Source: Caldilineaceae bacterium
GTDB taxonomy: Bacteria > Chloroflexota > Anaerolineae > Caldilineales > Caldilineaceae
Assembly: GCA_018003515.1 (NCBI GenBank)
Contig: JAGNDO010000030.1
Coordinates: 1 to 58,545 of the forward strand
Direction: 5' to 3'
Length of the DNA: 58,545 nucleotides
Shown here: in pieces, positions 25,147 to 33,356 of the stretch
How the letters are laid out: each line of letters starts with the position of its first letter
Numbering within the stretch: position 1 is the stretch's first letter
The notes under the pieces: model-generated
The model's input: the letters and a program-made list of their open reading frames with translations, nothing else
The model's database searches: none
What the model was told of the DNA's origin: nothing
Made by a program: the position numbers and the translations under genes

Positions 25147-27933
25147 ATGACCCTACCCGCCCTCCTCTCCGACCTGCAACGTGACCCCGGCTTCATGGCC
25201 AACGTGGTGGCCTGGGAGACGATCCCGGCGCGGGCGGCGGATTTTTCTCTTTTTTCAAAGGAATTGCACCCGGCTTTGACGGGCGCCTTGGGGGCCAGAG
25301 GAATTGATCGTCTCTATAGCCACCAGTCTTTAGCCGTGGACCATGCCCTTGCCGGGCGCAACGTCACCGTGGTCACCCCCACGGCCAGCGGCAAAACTTT
25401 GTGCTACAACCTCCCCGTCCTCCACACCCTGCTCACCGACCCCACGGCCAAGGCCCTCTACCTCTTCCCCACCAAAGCCCTGGCCCAGGATCAGCTGGCC
25501 GAGTTGCAGGAATTAAGATTGAAGATTGAAGATCAAAGATTGAAGATTGGTGACCATGCCAATCTCCCAATCTCCCAATCTCCCAATCTCCCCCCCGAAA
25601 ATCTTCAATCTTCAATCTTCAATCTTCCCCTCTCCACCTACGACGGCGACACCCCCACCGCCCAGCGCGCCGCCATCCGCAAAACCAGCCGCCTGATCAT
25701 CACCAACCCGGACATGCTCCACACGGCCATCCTGCCCTATCACACCCAATGGCAGGACTTTTTGGGCGGTCTGCGCTACATCGTGATCGACGAAATGCAC
25801 GTCTACCGAGGCGTCTTTGGCAGCCATGTGGCCAACGTCCTGCGTCGCCTGCGCCGTCTGTGTGACTTCTACGGCGCCCATCCCCAGGTGATCTGCGCCA
25901 GCGCCACCATCGCCAACCCCGGCCAACTGGCCGAGCGCCTCACCGAACAGCCCACGGTCCTGATCACCGAGAACGGCGCGCCCAGGGGCGAGAAGCACAT
26001 CGTCCTCTACAACCCGCCCATTTATGACCAGGAGTCTGGCCTGCGCCGCTCCGGCGTCCTCGAAACCCAGGAGATCGCCGCCCGCTGCGTCCTGGCCGGT
26101 GTCCAAACCATCACCTTCGCCCGCTCCCGCCTCACCACCGAAGTCCTCTTGACCTATCTGCGGGAACGAATTCGTCGATCTCCCCAATCCCTAATCCCCA
26201 ATCCCCAATCCCTGATTCGCGGCTATCGCGGCGGCTACCTCCCCTCCGAGCGCCGGGCTATCGAAGCCGGGCTGCGGGATGGCAGCGTGCGGGGCGTGGT
26301 GACCACCAATGCCCTGGAATTGGGCATCGACATCGGCCAACTTCAGGCCGCGGTGCTGTGCGGCTATCCCGGCACCATCGCCAGCACCTGGCAGCAGATG
26401 GGCCGGGCCGGGCGCACCCAAGAGAGCGCCCTGGCCATCCTGGTCGCCACGGGCCTGCCCCTGGACCAGTTCATCATCCAGCACCCAGATTTTATCTTTG
26501 GCCGTTCGCCGGAACACGCTTTGATCAACCCGGACAACCTGATGCTGCTGGTGGACCATCTGCGCTGCGCCGCCTATGAGATGCCCTTTGAGGTGGGCGA
26601 GCGCCTGGGCAATTGCGAATTCACCGGCGCAGCCCTGGATCTCCTGGCCGAGCAGGGGGATGTGCAGCGTCACGGCGAGCGCTATTTTTGGACCCACGAC
26701 AGCTATCCCGCCCGCTCGGTCAGCCTGCGCAGCGCCGGGGGCGAGACTGTGTTGATCCAGGCCCGCTATCCCGACGGCGCGGTGTCCGTGATCGGCGAAG
26801 TGGATGTGGAGAGCGCCCCGCTTTTGCTCCACACGGGCGCGGTCTACATCCACGAAGGCCAGAGCCATGTGGTGGAATCTTTGGATCTAGCCCAGCATTT
26901 GGCCGTAGTGGTGGCGGTGAATGTGGACTATTACACCGTGGTGGACACGGACATGGCCGTGGAGGTGCTGGCCGTCCACGAGCGCAAGCGGGTGGCCGGG
27001 GCCGAGGTCTGCCACGGCGAGGTGTTGGTGCGGTCGCAAGTGGTCAGCTTCCGCAAGATCAAGCACATGACCCACGAAATGCTGGGCGTGACCCCCCTGG
27101 ACTATCCGCCCAACGAGCTGGAGACCACGGCCTATTGGCTCTCCGTCCTGCCCGAAACCCAGGCCGCCCTGGAAGAAGCCGGGCTGTGGCACGATTCGGA
27201 GAACGATTACGGCCCCAATTGGCAGGAACAGCGGGCGAAAGTGCGGGCGCGGGACGGCTATTGCTGCACCCAGTGCGGCGTCCCCGAGGCCCAGGGGCGG
27301 CAGCATGATGTGCATCATGTACGCCCCTTCCGCACCTTTGGCTATGTGCCGGGGGGCAACGAGCATTACCGCCTGGCCAACCAGACCAGCAACTTGGTCC
27401 TGGTCTGCCGGCGCTGTCACCAGCGGCTGGAAGCTGGCGTGCGCACCCGTAGCGGCCTGAATGGGCTGGAATACGCCTTGGGCAACATCGCGCCCTTCCA
27501 TTTGATGTGTGACCGGGGGGATTTGGGGGTGTATGCCCAAAGGGCGCAAGGCGAAGGCAAAAGGCAAAGTGCAAAAGGCAAAAGTGGCGGAGAGCTTCCC
27601 GATGCCAACGGCAACTCAGATCTCGCCACACTTTTTATCTTCGAGCGGATTGCAGCGGGGTTGGGCTTCAGCTTGCGGCTGTTTGAGATGCATGGGGATC
27701 TGCTGGCCCAGGGCGAGGAGTTGGTGCGCCGCTGTCCGTGCGCGGATGGCTGCCCGGCCTGCGTGGGGCCGGTCTTGGAAAACGAACTGGCCAGCTTGGA
27801 GACCAAGCGGCTGACGTTGGCTCTGTTGGGGGCGTTGCGCGCGGGCAAGGTCGAGCAGGGTGTGGCGGGGAAGGCTACGCATGGGGACATTCAGCCCAGG
27901 GGCTTGGCAGCCGATGTCCAGTTCCAGTTCTAA
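25147..27933 (+). CDS. MrfA/YprA-type DEAD/DEAH helicase (DUF1998) with inserted HNH domain
   Basis: This 928-residue superfamily 2 helicase should unwind or translocate on nucleic acid; Bacillus MrfA acts in mitomycin-lesion repair. Walker A is TPTASGKT (about residues 77-84), the Walker B box is DEMH (about 217), with ASATIANP as motif III, and GIDIGQLQAAV, GRAGRTQ as motifs V-VI. C-terminal cysteines CPCADGCPACVG form the MZB/DUF1998 zinc site. An intact HNH domain (about residues 690-764; CTQCG, DVHHVRP, TSNLVLVCRRCH) is inserted directly before the LGNIAPFHLMCDRGDLG strand of DUF1998. Three Gln/Lys/Ser-rich segments are encoded by intergenic-type repeats: 25513-25624, 26181-26217 and 27546-27590. 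ATG 25147 follows the C-rich repeat; no Shine-Dalgarno is evident. It overlaps the convergent MgtC gene by four bases. Confidence 0.88.
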   Translation: MTLPALLSDLQRDPGFMANVVAWETIPARAADFSLFSKELHPALTGALGARGIDRLYSHQSLAVDHALAGRNVTVVTPTASGKTLCYNLPVLHTLLTDPTAKALYLFPTKALAQDQLAELQELRLKIEDQRLKIGDHANLPISQSPNLPPENLQSSIFNLPLSTYDGDTPTAQRAAIRKTSRLIITNPDMLHTAILPYHTQWQDFLGGLRYIVIDEMHVYRGVFGSHVANVLRRLRRLCDFYGAHPQVICASATIANPGQLAERLTEQPTVLITENGAPRGEKHIVLYNPPIYDQESGLRRSGVLETQEIAARCVLAGVQTITFARSRLTTEVLLTYLRERIRRSPQSLIPNPQSLIRGYRGGYLPSERRAIEAGLRDGSVRGVVTTNALELGIDIGQLQAAVLCGYPGTIASTWQQMGRAGRTQESALAILVATGLPLDQFIIQHPDFIFGRSPEHALINPDNLMLLVDHLRCAAYEMPFEVGERLGNCEFTGAALDLLAEQGDVQRHGERYFWTHDSYPARSVSLRSAGGETVLIQARYPDGAVSVIGEVDVESAPLLLHTGAVYIHEGQSHVVESLDLAQHLAVVVAVNVDYYTVVDTDMAVEVLAVHERKRVAGAEVCHGEVLVRSQVVSFRKIKHMTHEMLGVTPLDYPPNELETTAYWLSVLPETQAALEEAGLWHDSENDYGPNWQEQRAKVRARDGYCCTQCGVPEAQGRQHDVHHVRPFRTFGYVPGGNEHYRLANQTSNLVLVCRRCHQRLEAGVRTRSGLNGLEYALGNIAPFHLMCDRGDLGVYAQRAQGEGKRQSAKGKSGGELPDANGNSDLATLFIFERIAAGLGFSLRLFEMHGDLLAQGEELVRRCPCADGCPACVGPVLENELASLETKRLTLALLGALRAGKVEQGVAGKATHGDIQPRGLAADVQFQF
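25513..25624. repeat. In-frame palindromic repeat insert in the helicase gene
   Basis: AGATTGAAGATTGAAGAT-type units on the left pair with CTTCAATCTTCAATCTTC-type units on the right, around (CAATCTCC)n. These are the same words that fill gaps between genes (compare 40611-40722 and 51646-51667). The insert lies between helicase motif Ia (KALAQDQLAELQEL) and the following strand (LSTYDGDTP), encodes about 38 residues and keeps the reading frame. Confidence 0.85.
26181..26217. repeat. In-frame CCCCAATCCC repeat in the helicase gene
   Basis: About four CCCCAATCCCTAAT-type units encode SPQSLIPNPQSLI between two helicase RecA-2 segments (YLRERIRR and RGYRGGYLP). The word is the complement of the GGGGATTGGG arrays at 1-46 and 33253-33356. 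Confidence 0.8.
27554..27584. repeat. 31-bp word inside the helicase gene shared with 10810-10840
   Basis: AAGGCAAAAGGCAAAGTGCA and the continuing AAAGGCAAAAG are exactly the reverse complement of the intergenic sequence at 10810-10840. In the helicase it encodes a Lys/Gln/Ser-rich loop (EGKRQSAKGKSG) within DUF1998. Confidence 0.85.
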
Positions 27934-28532
27934 TCATCGTCCGCGTCGTCTTCGTCGTTAAACTCATTGCCCGGGTTGCTGTCCAACTGGGGATGCAGAC
28001 CGGGCCGGTGGCCGGACTTGGTGGCGATGCCCATTTTCCGGGCGGCCCGCCGTTGCTTGACCCGTTGCAATCGCTGCCGACTCAGCTTTTCGCTGACTGG
28101 GCGCAGGGCCACCAGCACAAAGGTGGCCAAAACTGCCGTGAAGATGGCCAGAAAGTAGGCTCCCGCCCCCGCGGCCATGCCGATGGCGGCCACCAACCAG
28201 ATCGTGGCTGCCGAGGTCAACCCTCGCACGCGGCTCTTGCTGTGCAGCACCGTCCCCGCGCCCAAAAAGCCCACGCCGCTGACGATCTGGGCGGCGATGC
28301 GGGCGGAATCCCTGGGGCCGTCCACGGTCAGGGTGGGGAAGCCGTAGATGCTGAGGAGGGTGAAGAGGCACGAACTCACGGCGATGATGATGTTGGTGCG
28401 CAGGCCAGCCGGGCCGTGCCCCACTCGTTCCAGCCCCACCATCCCTCCCAGCAGGGCCGCCAGCGTGAGTTGACCGGCCATTTCCCACTGCATCCCCCGC
28501 AGGGCCATCACCCAATGAGGCAACTGTTCCAT
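27930..28532 (-). CDS. MgtC/SapB family membrane protein
   Basis: This 200-residue protein has four to five transmembrane helices in its first 150 residues with the MgtC signature: LLGGMVGLERVGHGPAGLRTN and VSGVGFLGAGTVLH, then GLTSAATIWLVAAIG. MgtC proteins affect ATP synthase or Mg2+ homeostasis in pathogens, but most homologues are of unknown role. After the membrane part comes a basic cytosolic tail (KQRRAARKMG) and an acidic end (NDEDDADDD). ATG 28532 follows AAGGAGT on the minus strand. It converges on, and overlaps by four bases, the helicase gene. Confidence 0.85.
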   Translation of the reverse strand: MEQLPHWVMALRGMQWEMAGQLTLAALLGGMVGLERVGHGPAGLRTNIIIAVSSCLFTLLSIYGFPTLTVDGPRDSARIAAQIVSGVGFLGAGTVLHSKSRVRGLTSAATIWLVAAIGMAAGAGAYFLAIFTAVLATFVLVALRPVSEKLSRQRLQRVKQRRAARKMGIATKSGHRPGLHPQLDSNPGNEFNDEDDADDD

Positions 28533-28556
28533 TCGTGGACTCCTTTCTTCACAATT

Positions 28557-28660
28557 GTAATCGTTCACCCCCGCCCCCCTGACCCCCCAACTTTGGGGGG
28601 AACTGTCCACGACCTCCCCCAGAATTGGGGGCCGGGGGGGCCGAGGGGGTGAACGATTAC
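28557..28660. repeat. 104-bp element with 16-bp perfect terminal inverted repeats
   Basis: GTAATCGTTCACCCCC (28557-28572) and its exact complement (28645-28660) bound an element that holds two inner hairpins, CCCCCCAACTTTGGGGGG (28583-28600) and CCCCCAGAATTGGGGG (28616-28631). It abuts the stop codon of the upstream minus-strand gene and fills the gap to MgtC. No coding content. Confidence 0.85.
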
Positions 28661-29272
28661 TCACAATTTTCGTGCTCGCCGCCGCAGTCCAGGAATCAGC
28701 CGGGGCACCTGGGCCTGATAGCGCACGTAGGCCTCGCCAAATTCCCGCACCAGCCGCCGCTCTTCGTGGATGGAGCCGAGGTAGAAATAGGCGGTGAAGA
28801 TGGCGTAGGTCACCGCCAGGTTGACCGTCATGGTGGGGGTAAGCCAGATCAGGAGCAGGCTGTACGTGTATAATGGGTGGCGCACCCAGGCATAGGATCC
28901 GCGTCTGCTCAACGACCCCGTGGCTGTGGGATCCGCCGCGGTGATCTGGGCCAGCCCGGCGAAGTGCCATAGGTTGGTCTGGAGCAGGGTGATGCCCGCG
29001 CCGACCAGGGCTGCGGCCTGGCCGGCCATCATCAACCACGCCCAGGGAGATGGCACGGCGTACAGCCCTCGATCCGGCAGCACGGCCAGCATCCAAAAGA
29101 GGGGCAGGATGCTGATCCCGGCGAAGACGTTGTAGACCAGCCGATACCAGCGGTCAAACAACGGCCCAATCCACCCCCGCAGACGGGATTTGAACCAAGT
29201 AGCCGCGGTCACGCTGTGTAACAGGCCATAGATGGTAAAATAGAGGAAGATCAACAGGATGCTCGATTTCAT
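28661..29272 (-). CDS. Membrane methyltransferase-like protein (NnrU/ICMT/PEMT superfamily)
   Basis: This 203-residue protein has about five transmembrane helices. The C-terminal region contains [16 protein letters not shown] and [25 protein letters not shown], which match the isoprenylcysteine carboxyl methyltransferase / phospholipid methyltransferase family signature (RHPxY, then E-ERxLxxxFGxxYxxYxxxVPRxxP). It probably methylates a lipid or small molecule with S-adenosylmethionine at the membrane. Substrate is not predictable. ATG 29272 is preferred over a TTG at 29290. It is divergent from guaA, with only a short repeat-filled gap. Confidence 0.82.
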   Translation of the reverse strand: MKSSILLIFLYFTIYGLLHSVTAATWFKSRLRGWIGPLFDRWYRLVYNVFAGISILPLFWMLAVLPDRGLYAVPSPWAWLMMAGQAAALVGAGITLLQTNLWHFAGLAQITAADPTATGSLSRRGSYAWVRHPLYTYSLLLIWLTPTMTVNLAVTYAIFTAYFYLGSIHEERRLVREFGEAYVRYQAQVPRLIPGLRRRARKL

Positions 29273-29290
29273 CCCAGGAGTATACCCCAA

Positions 29291-29346
29291 GAATGCCCAA
29301 TGCCCAATCCAAAATCAAAAATCACCAATCCAAAATCAGGGGTTTT
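29291..29346. repeat. CCAATnCCAAAATC low-complexity repeat before guaA
   Basis: Repeated AATGCCCAATCC and CAAAATCA words fill the space between the divergent methyltransferase gene and guaA. Any guaA promoter would have to lie in or next to this repeat. Confidence 0.65.
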
Positions 29347-29349
29347 GTC

Positions 29350-30933
29350 ATGCAACACCAAACCATCGCCGTACTCGATTACGGCAGTCAGTACAGCCAA
29401 CTGATCTGCCGCCGGGTGCGGGAGCGCAATGTCTACGCCGAACTGATCTCCTGGGACCGGGCCGCGGAGCTGCTGCCCCAACTCGACCCGACGGGGATCA
29501 TCCTCTCCGGCGGCCCCAACAGCGTCTACGATGAGGGCGCGCCTTCGTTGCCCCAGGCGGTGACGGACCAGGGCGTGCCGGTCCTGGGCATCTGCTATGG
29601 GCTGCAACTCTTGGCCCACACCCTGGGCGGCCAGGTGACGCCCAGCCACGAGCGAGAATATGGCTCGGCCACGGTGCGTGTCACCGGCCAGCGGGCGGAC
29701 GCGGCCACCAATCCCCTCTTCGCCGGGCTACCCGCAGAGCTGCAAGTGTGGATGAGCCACGGCGACCGGGTGGAGAAGCTGCCCGCCGGCTTCCTCTCCA
29801 TCGCCCACAGCGACAACTCACCCTTGGCCGCCATCGCCAACGAAGCCCGGCGGCTGTACGGCATCCAATTTCACCCGGAGGTGGTCCACACCCCCTTGGG
29901 CGGCGACCTGTTGGAGAACTTCGTCAAGGGCATCTGCGGCTGCGTGGGGGACTGGACCGCGGGCAACTTCATCGAGGAGAGCGTGGCCCGCATCCGCGAA
30001 CAGGTGGGGCCGGACGGCCATGTGATCTGCGGGTTGAGCGGCGGCGTGGACAGCGCGGTGGCCGCCTCCCTGGTCCATCGGGCCATCGGTGACCGGCTGG
30101 CCTGCGTCTTTGTGGACCACGGCTTGCTGCGCCAGGGCGAGCCGGAGCAGGTGGTGGAGACCTTCCAGCAGCACCAGGGCATGCACCTGATCGCCGTGGA
30201 CGCCAAGGAGGAATTCCTGACCGATCTGGCCGGGATCAGCGACCCGGAGCAGAAGCGCAAGCTGATCGGTACCCGTTTTGTGCGGGTCTTCGAGGCCGAA
30301 GCCGCCCGGCTGGCCCTGGCCTGGGGCGTGGATTCCCCGGCCTTCCTGGCCCAGGGCACCCTCTACCCGGACGTGATCGAGTCCGCCGGCAGCGACGAGA
30401 CCCGCAACGCCCGCACCATCAAGACCCACCACAACGTGGGCGGTCTGCCCGCGGACATGACTTTCGCCCTCATCGAGCCTCTGCGCAGCCTCTTCAAGGA
30501 CGAAGTGCGATCCGTGGGCGAAGCGTTGGGCTTGCCCGAAGAGATCGTGTGGCGGCACCCTTTCCCTGGCCCGGGCCTGGCCATCCGCCTCCTGGGCGAA
30601 GTCACCTGGGAACGGCTGGAGACCCTGCGCAAGGCCGATGCCATCTTTTTGGGCGAACTGAAAGCGGCCGGTCTCTATCGCAGCACCAGCCAGGTTTTCG
30701 CCGTCCTCCTCCCCGTGCGCAGCGTGGGCGTCATGGGGGATGGGCGCACCTATGGCAACGTCCTGGCCCTGCGCGCCGTCACCACGGACGACTTCATGAC
30801 CGCCGACTGGGCCCGCCTGCCCTACGACCTCCTGGCCCGCATCAGCAGCCGGATCGTGAACGAGGTAGACGGGGTCAACCGGGTGGTGTATGATATTAGC
30901 AGCAAGCCGCCGGCGACGATTGAGTGGGAGTAG
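29350..30933 (+). CDS. guaA: GMP synthase (glutamine-hydrolysing)
   Basis: This 527-residue enzyme converts XMP to GMP with ATP and glutamine, the last step of guanine nucleotide synthesis. The N-terminal class I glutaminase has the oxyanion loop [13 protein letters not shown], the nucleophile in [12 protein letters not shown], and the His-Glu pair in [12 protein letters not shown]. The ATP pyrophosphatase domain has the PP-loop [14 protein letters not shown]. The C-terminal dimerization domain includes [13 protein letters not shown] and ends with the canonical KPPATIEWE. Length and all catalytic residues are normal. ATG 29350 was chosen because the upstream residues are encoded by the low-complexity repeat. 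Confidence 0.96.
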   Translation: MQHQTIAVLDYGSQYSQLICRRVRERNVYAELISWDRAAELLPQLDPTGIILSGGPNSVYDEGAPSLPQAVTDQGVPVLGICYGLQLLAHTLGGQVTPSHEREYGSATVRVTGQRADAATNPLFAGLPAELQVWMSHGDRVEKLPAGFLSIAHSDNSPLAAIANEARRLYGIQFHPEVVHTPLGGDLLENFVKGICGCVGDWTAGNFIEESVARIREQVGPDGHVICGLSGGVDSAVAASLVHRAIGDRLACVFVDHGLLRQGEPEQVVETFQQHQGMHLIAVDAKEEFLTDLAGISDPEQKRKLIGTRFVRVFEAEAARLALAWGVDSPAFLAQGTLYPDVIESAGSDETRNARTIKTHHNVGGLPADMTFALIEPLRSLFKDEVRSVGEALGLPEEIVWRHPFPGPGLAIRLLGEVTWERLETLRKADAIFLGELKAAGLYRSTSQVFAVLLPVRSVGVMGDGRTYGNVLALRAVTTDDFMTADWARLPYDLLARISSRIVNEVDGVNRVVYDISSKPPATIEWE

Positions 30934-31362
30934 TACAGTCCGGCGTGAGGTAGTCCTGGATAATCTTCGCTCTAGCCGGGTCCGTGACCCATAGGCATCA
31001 AGCTAAGGGATCAGGGTGGACCAAAGCGCTGGAAATGAGCTGGCCAATCCCGGAAAGGGCCGGTTCTTCTTGTGTTCATGCAGTAGTTTTGGCCCATTCC
31101 GGGATTGGCGGGGAGATCTCGTCCATTCCGGGAATGGGCCAAAACTACTTACTCTACCTCAGATCGTCCGGCCCATTCCCGGAATGCTCTGTTTTTGAGC
31201 GCAAAACCCTTAGCTTGATGCCTATGGGTCCGTGCCCCGGCGGGTTGACGAATGGATCGTCCGAACATCCTGTGTCGACCCGTCAGGTCACGGACCTGGC
31301 TAGAGCAACTTTTCACCGAGAAATTTGCGCTGACCTGTAGTAGTGAAGATTTGGAGGAGAAG
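30934..31362. other. Gene-free 0.43 kb stretch of nested inverted repeats
   Basis: An outer inverted repeat (GCTCTAGCCGGGTCCGTGACC at about 30970-30990 with 31286-31306, one mismatch) encloses an inner perfect 22-bp pair (30988-31009 with 31207-31228). Inside are REP-like pieces (AGTAGTTTTGGCCCATTCC at 31082 and its complement ending 31150, plus GGCCCATTCCCGG at 31180). A short open frame across it (30984-31340) has no coding character. The structure looks like a composite non-autonomous element without transposase. Confidence 0.75.
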
Positions 31363-31584
31363 ATGACGGAATTTGTAGAGGTGAAACTGCCAAAGGGCGG
31401 TGTGATCCATATGGCTTCCCCTCGTTTGGCGAATCAAGCGCAAGCCGTCTATTTTCGAATGGACGTGACAGAAGTCAATCTGGGCGATTTTGCTGGGGTT
31501 GGCAAAGATCTGTGGCAAGACACAGATGTGGATCGATATCTCGATGAGGAACGCGATTCATGGGAAAAGCCTTCATCCGAATAG
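31363..31584 (+). CDS. Small antitoxin-like protein, no toxin partner
   Basis: This 73-residue protein starts at ATG 31363 behind a strong ribosome-binding site (TTGGAGGAGA). It has an N-terminal strand-rich part (TEFVEVKLPKGGVIHM) and an acidic helical tail (DVDRYLDEERDSWEKP), the layout of small VapB-like antitoxins. No PIN or other toxin follows; the next gene is a cell-wall hydrolase. It may be a solitary antitoxin left after toxin loss, or an unrelated small protein. The function is not established. Confidence 0.6.
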   Translation: MTEFVEVKLPKGGVIHMASPRLANQAQAVYFRMDVTEVNLGDFAGVGKDLWQDTDVDRYLDEERDSWEKPSSE

Positions 31585-31644
31585 GCAATCAGCGTCCGCC
31601 AATCCATTTTGCACATACCGTATTGATTTTGACCTGAATCTCAT

Positions 31645-33249
31645 ATGCGTAAACTGATCACAATCACCCTAGTCGTCGTCGGCCTCCTCATGCTGACCCG
31701 GCTTTATTCCAACTTCAAAATTAGCGCGGCGCCTGTGCCGCCGGGGGTGACCTTGGGCGGGGTGGATGTGGCCGGTCTCAAGGACCCCGCGGAGATCCAG
31801 GCCACCCTGGAGCGGGCCTTTGCGGATCCCATCGCCGTCTATTATGGGGAGGACCGGGTGATTTTGCGCCCCCAGGACGTTGATTTCCAGGTGGATGCGC
31901 CTGCGATGTTGGCCGACGCATCGCGCTATTTGGAGGGCAACGCCTTTGTGGAGATCGCCCTGCGCTATGCCCTCAGCCTGGACCAGCGGCCTCGTGATGT
32001 GCCCCTGCGTTTCAGCGTGGACTCGGCCAAGTTGACCGTCTGGTTGCAGACCGTGGCCGATACGTACAATCGCCCGCCGGCCTCGGCCAGGGCGCTGCCA
32101 CCGGGCCAGGCCTGGGCGGGGGATGCGTCCGCAGAGACAGTGGGGGCGGGCGGGATCCCCGGCGGCTATGTGGGGGAGGTCTACGATGATTGGCGCTGGG
32201 TGAGTGGAACCCCCGGCTATCAGTTGGACATGGCGGCCAGTCCCGGTCGTCTGGCCGCCGCCCTCGCCTCCCCGACGGATCGCAGGGCGGATCTGGTGTT
32301 GAACGAAACGCCTCCCTCCTCTTTAGCAATGGCGGATCTGGCGCGAGCGCTCAATCAATATCTCTTGGATTTTCCGGGTTTGGGATCGGTCTATGTGGAG
32401 GACTTGGGGGAGACAGCCACCCAGGGGCAGATCGCGGCGGTGGATGTGGATGTGAGCTTCTCTGGCATGAGTACCATGAAGATCGCCATCGTTTCGGCGC
32501 TTTTTCAGCGCATGGAGGGGCTGGAAAGTGCCGAAATCGGCCAATTGATGGACTATGCCCTGGGGGAGAGCAACAACTATGCCGCCAATTTGATGCTGAA
32601 TTGGCTGGGGGGCGGGGACACCTACGCCGGGGCCAGGGTTTTTACCCAATTTGCCAGAGAATTGGGCATGGTCAATACCTATATGCAGTCCGGCTACGAC
32701 GACAAGAGCAATTTCCCCCAGATCTCCACGCCGGGCAACAGCCGGGAAGATTGGAACACGGACCCGGACACCCATGTGCAAAGCTCGCCCAGGGAGATGG
32801 GGGAGTTTCTATCGGCCATCTATCGCTGTTCACAGGGCGAGGGGCTTTACTTCGAAGTCTTCCCGGCAGATTTCACCCCAGATGAGTGTGAAACCATCCT
32901 TTTTTACATGACCCACGACACCTTCCGGGAACTGGTGTGGGCTGGGCTGCCGGACAAAAACAGCGTCTGGCTGGTCCACAAGCACGGCTTTGCCAACGAG
33001 ACCCATAGCGACGTGGCCCTGATCTGGGGCCCCACCGGCCCTTACGTGATCAGCGTTTTCCTCTACCGTCCGGTTTGGATGGATTGGTCCACCTCCAACA
33101 ACGGCATGAAGGCCCTCAGCCGCATCACCTGGCGCTTCTTCGAGTTCAAGGCCCAGCAGGAAGGCATCACCCCGCCCCCGCCGCCCCAACTCACCCCACC
33201 CGCCGACTACCTCCCCGTGCCCCTGGCCCAACCCGCTGCGCCGGGGTAG
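31645..33249 (+). CDS. VanW-type peptidoglycan-binding domain fused to a class A beta-lactamase-like serine hydrolase
   Basis: This 534-residue protein has an N-terminal signal anchor (about 4-22), followed by a PG_binding_4/VanW-type domain (about 30-140; GVTLGGVDVAGL and the ILRPQDVDFQVD strand). The C-terminal half has the serine beta-lactamase/transpeptidase fold: SxxK is S276-T-M-K279, the SxN motif is S309-N-N, and the third motif is K446-H-G. All three are present, so it is likely an active acyl-enzyme former such as a beta-lactamase-like or D,D-peptidase-like hydrolase acting outside the membrane. The C-terminus is Pro-rich (PPPPPQLTPPADYL). Whether it hydrolyses beta-lactams cannot be told from sequence. 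Confidence 0.8.
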   Translation: MRKLITITLVVVGLLMLTRLYSNFKISAAPVPPGVTLGGVDVAGLKDPAEIQATLERAFADPIAVYYGEDRVILRPQDVDFQVDAPAMLADASRYLEGNAFVEIALRYALSLDQRPRDVPLRFSVDSAKLTVWLQTVADTYNRPPASARALPPGQAWAGDASAETVGAGGIPGGYVGEVYDDWRWVSGTPGYQLDMAASPGRLAAALASPTDRRADLVLNETPPSSLAMADLARALNQYLLDFPGLGSVYVEDLGETATQGQIAAVDVDVSFSGMSTMKIAIVSALFQRMEGLESAEIGQLMDYALGESNNYAANLMLNWLGGGDTYAGARVFTQFARELGMVNTYMQSGYDDKSNFPQISTPGNSREDWNTDPDTHVQSSPREMGEFLSAIYRCSQGEGLYFEVFPADFTPDECETILFYMTHDTFRELVWAGLPDKNSVWLVHKHGFANETHSDVALIWGPTGPYVISVFLYRPVWMDWSTSNNGMKALSRITWRFFEFKAQQEGITPPPPPQLTPPADYLPVPLAQPAAPG

Positions 33250-33252
33250 GGG

Positions 33253-33356
33253 GACGGGGGTTGGGGATTGGGGATTGGGGGTTGGGGACTGGGGGTTGGG
33301 GACTGGGCGTTAATCAACACCCAATCCCTAATCCCCAATCCCTAATCCCTATTCCC
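33253..33356. repeat. GGGGTTGGGGATT hairpin repeat between convergent genes
   Basis: About six GGGGATTGGGG/GGGGACTGGGG units (33253-33308) face CCCAATCCCTAATCCCC units (33320-33356) around CGTTAATCAACAC. It separates two convergent genes and could fold as a hairpin in both transcripts. Confidence 0.8.

Noticed and set aside
30984-31340. A 118-codon open frame after guaA.
   Set aside because: It is made of inverted repeats and has no ribosome-binding site or coding character.
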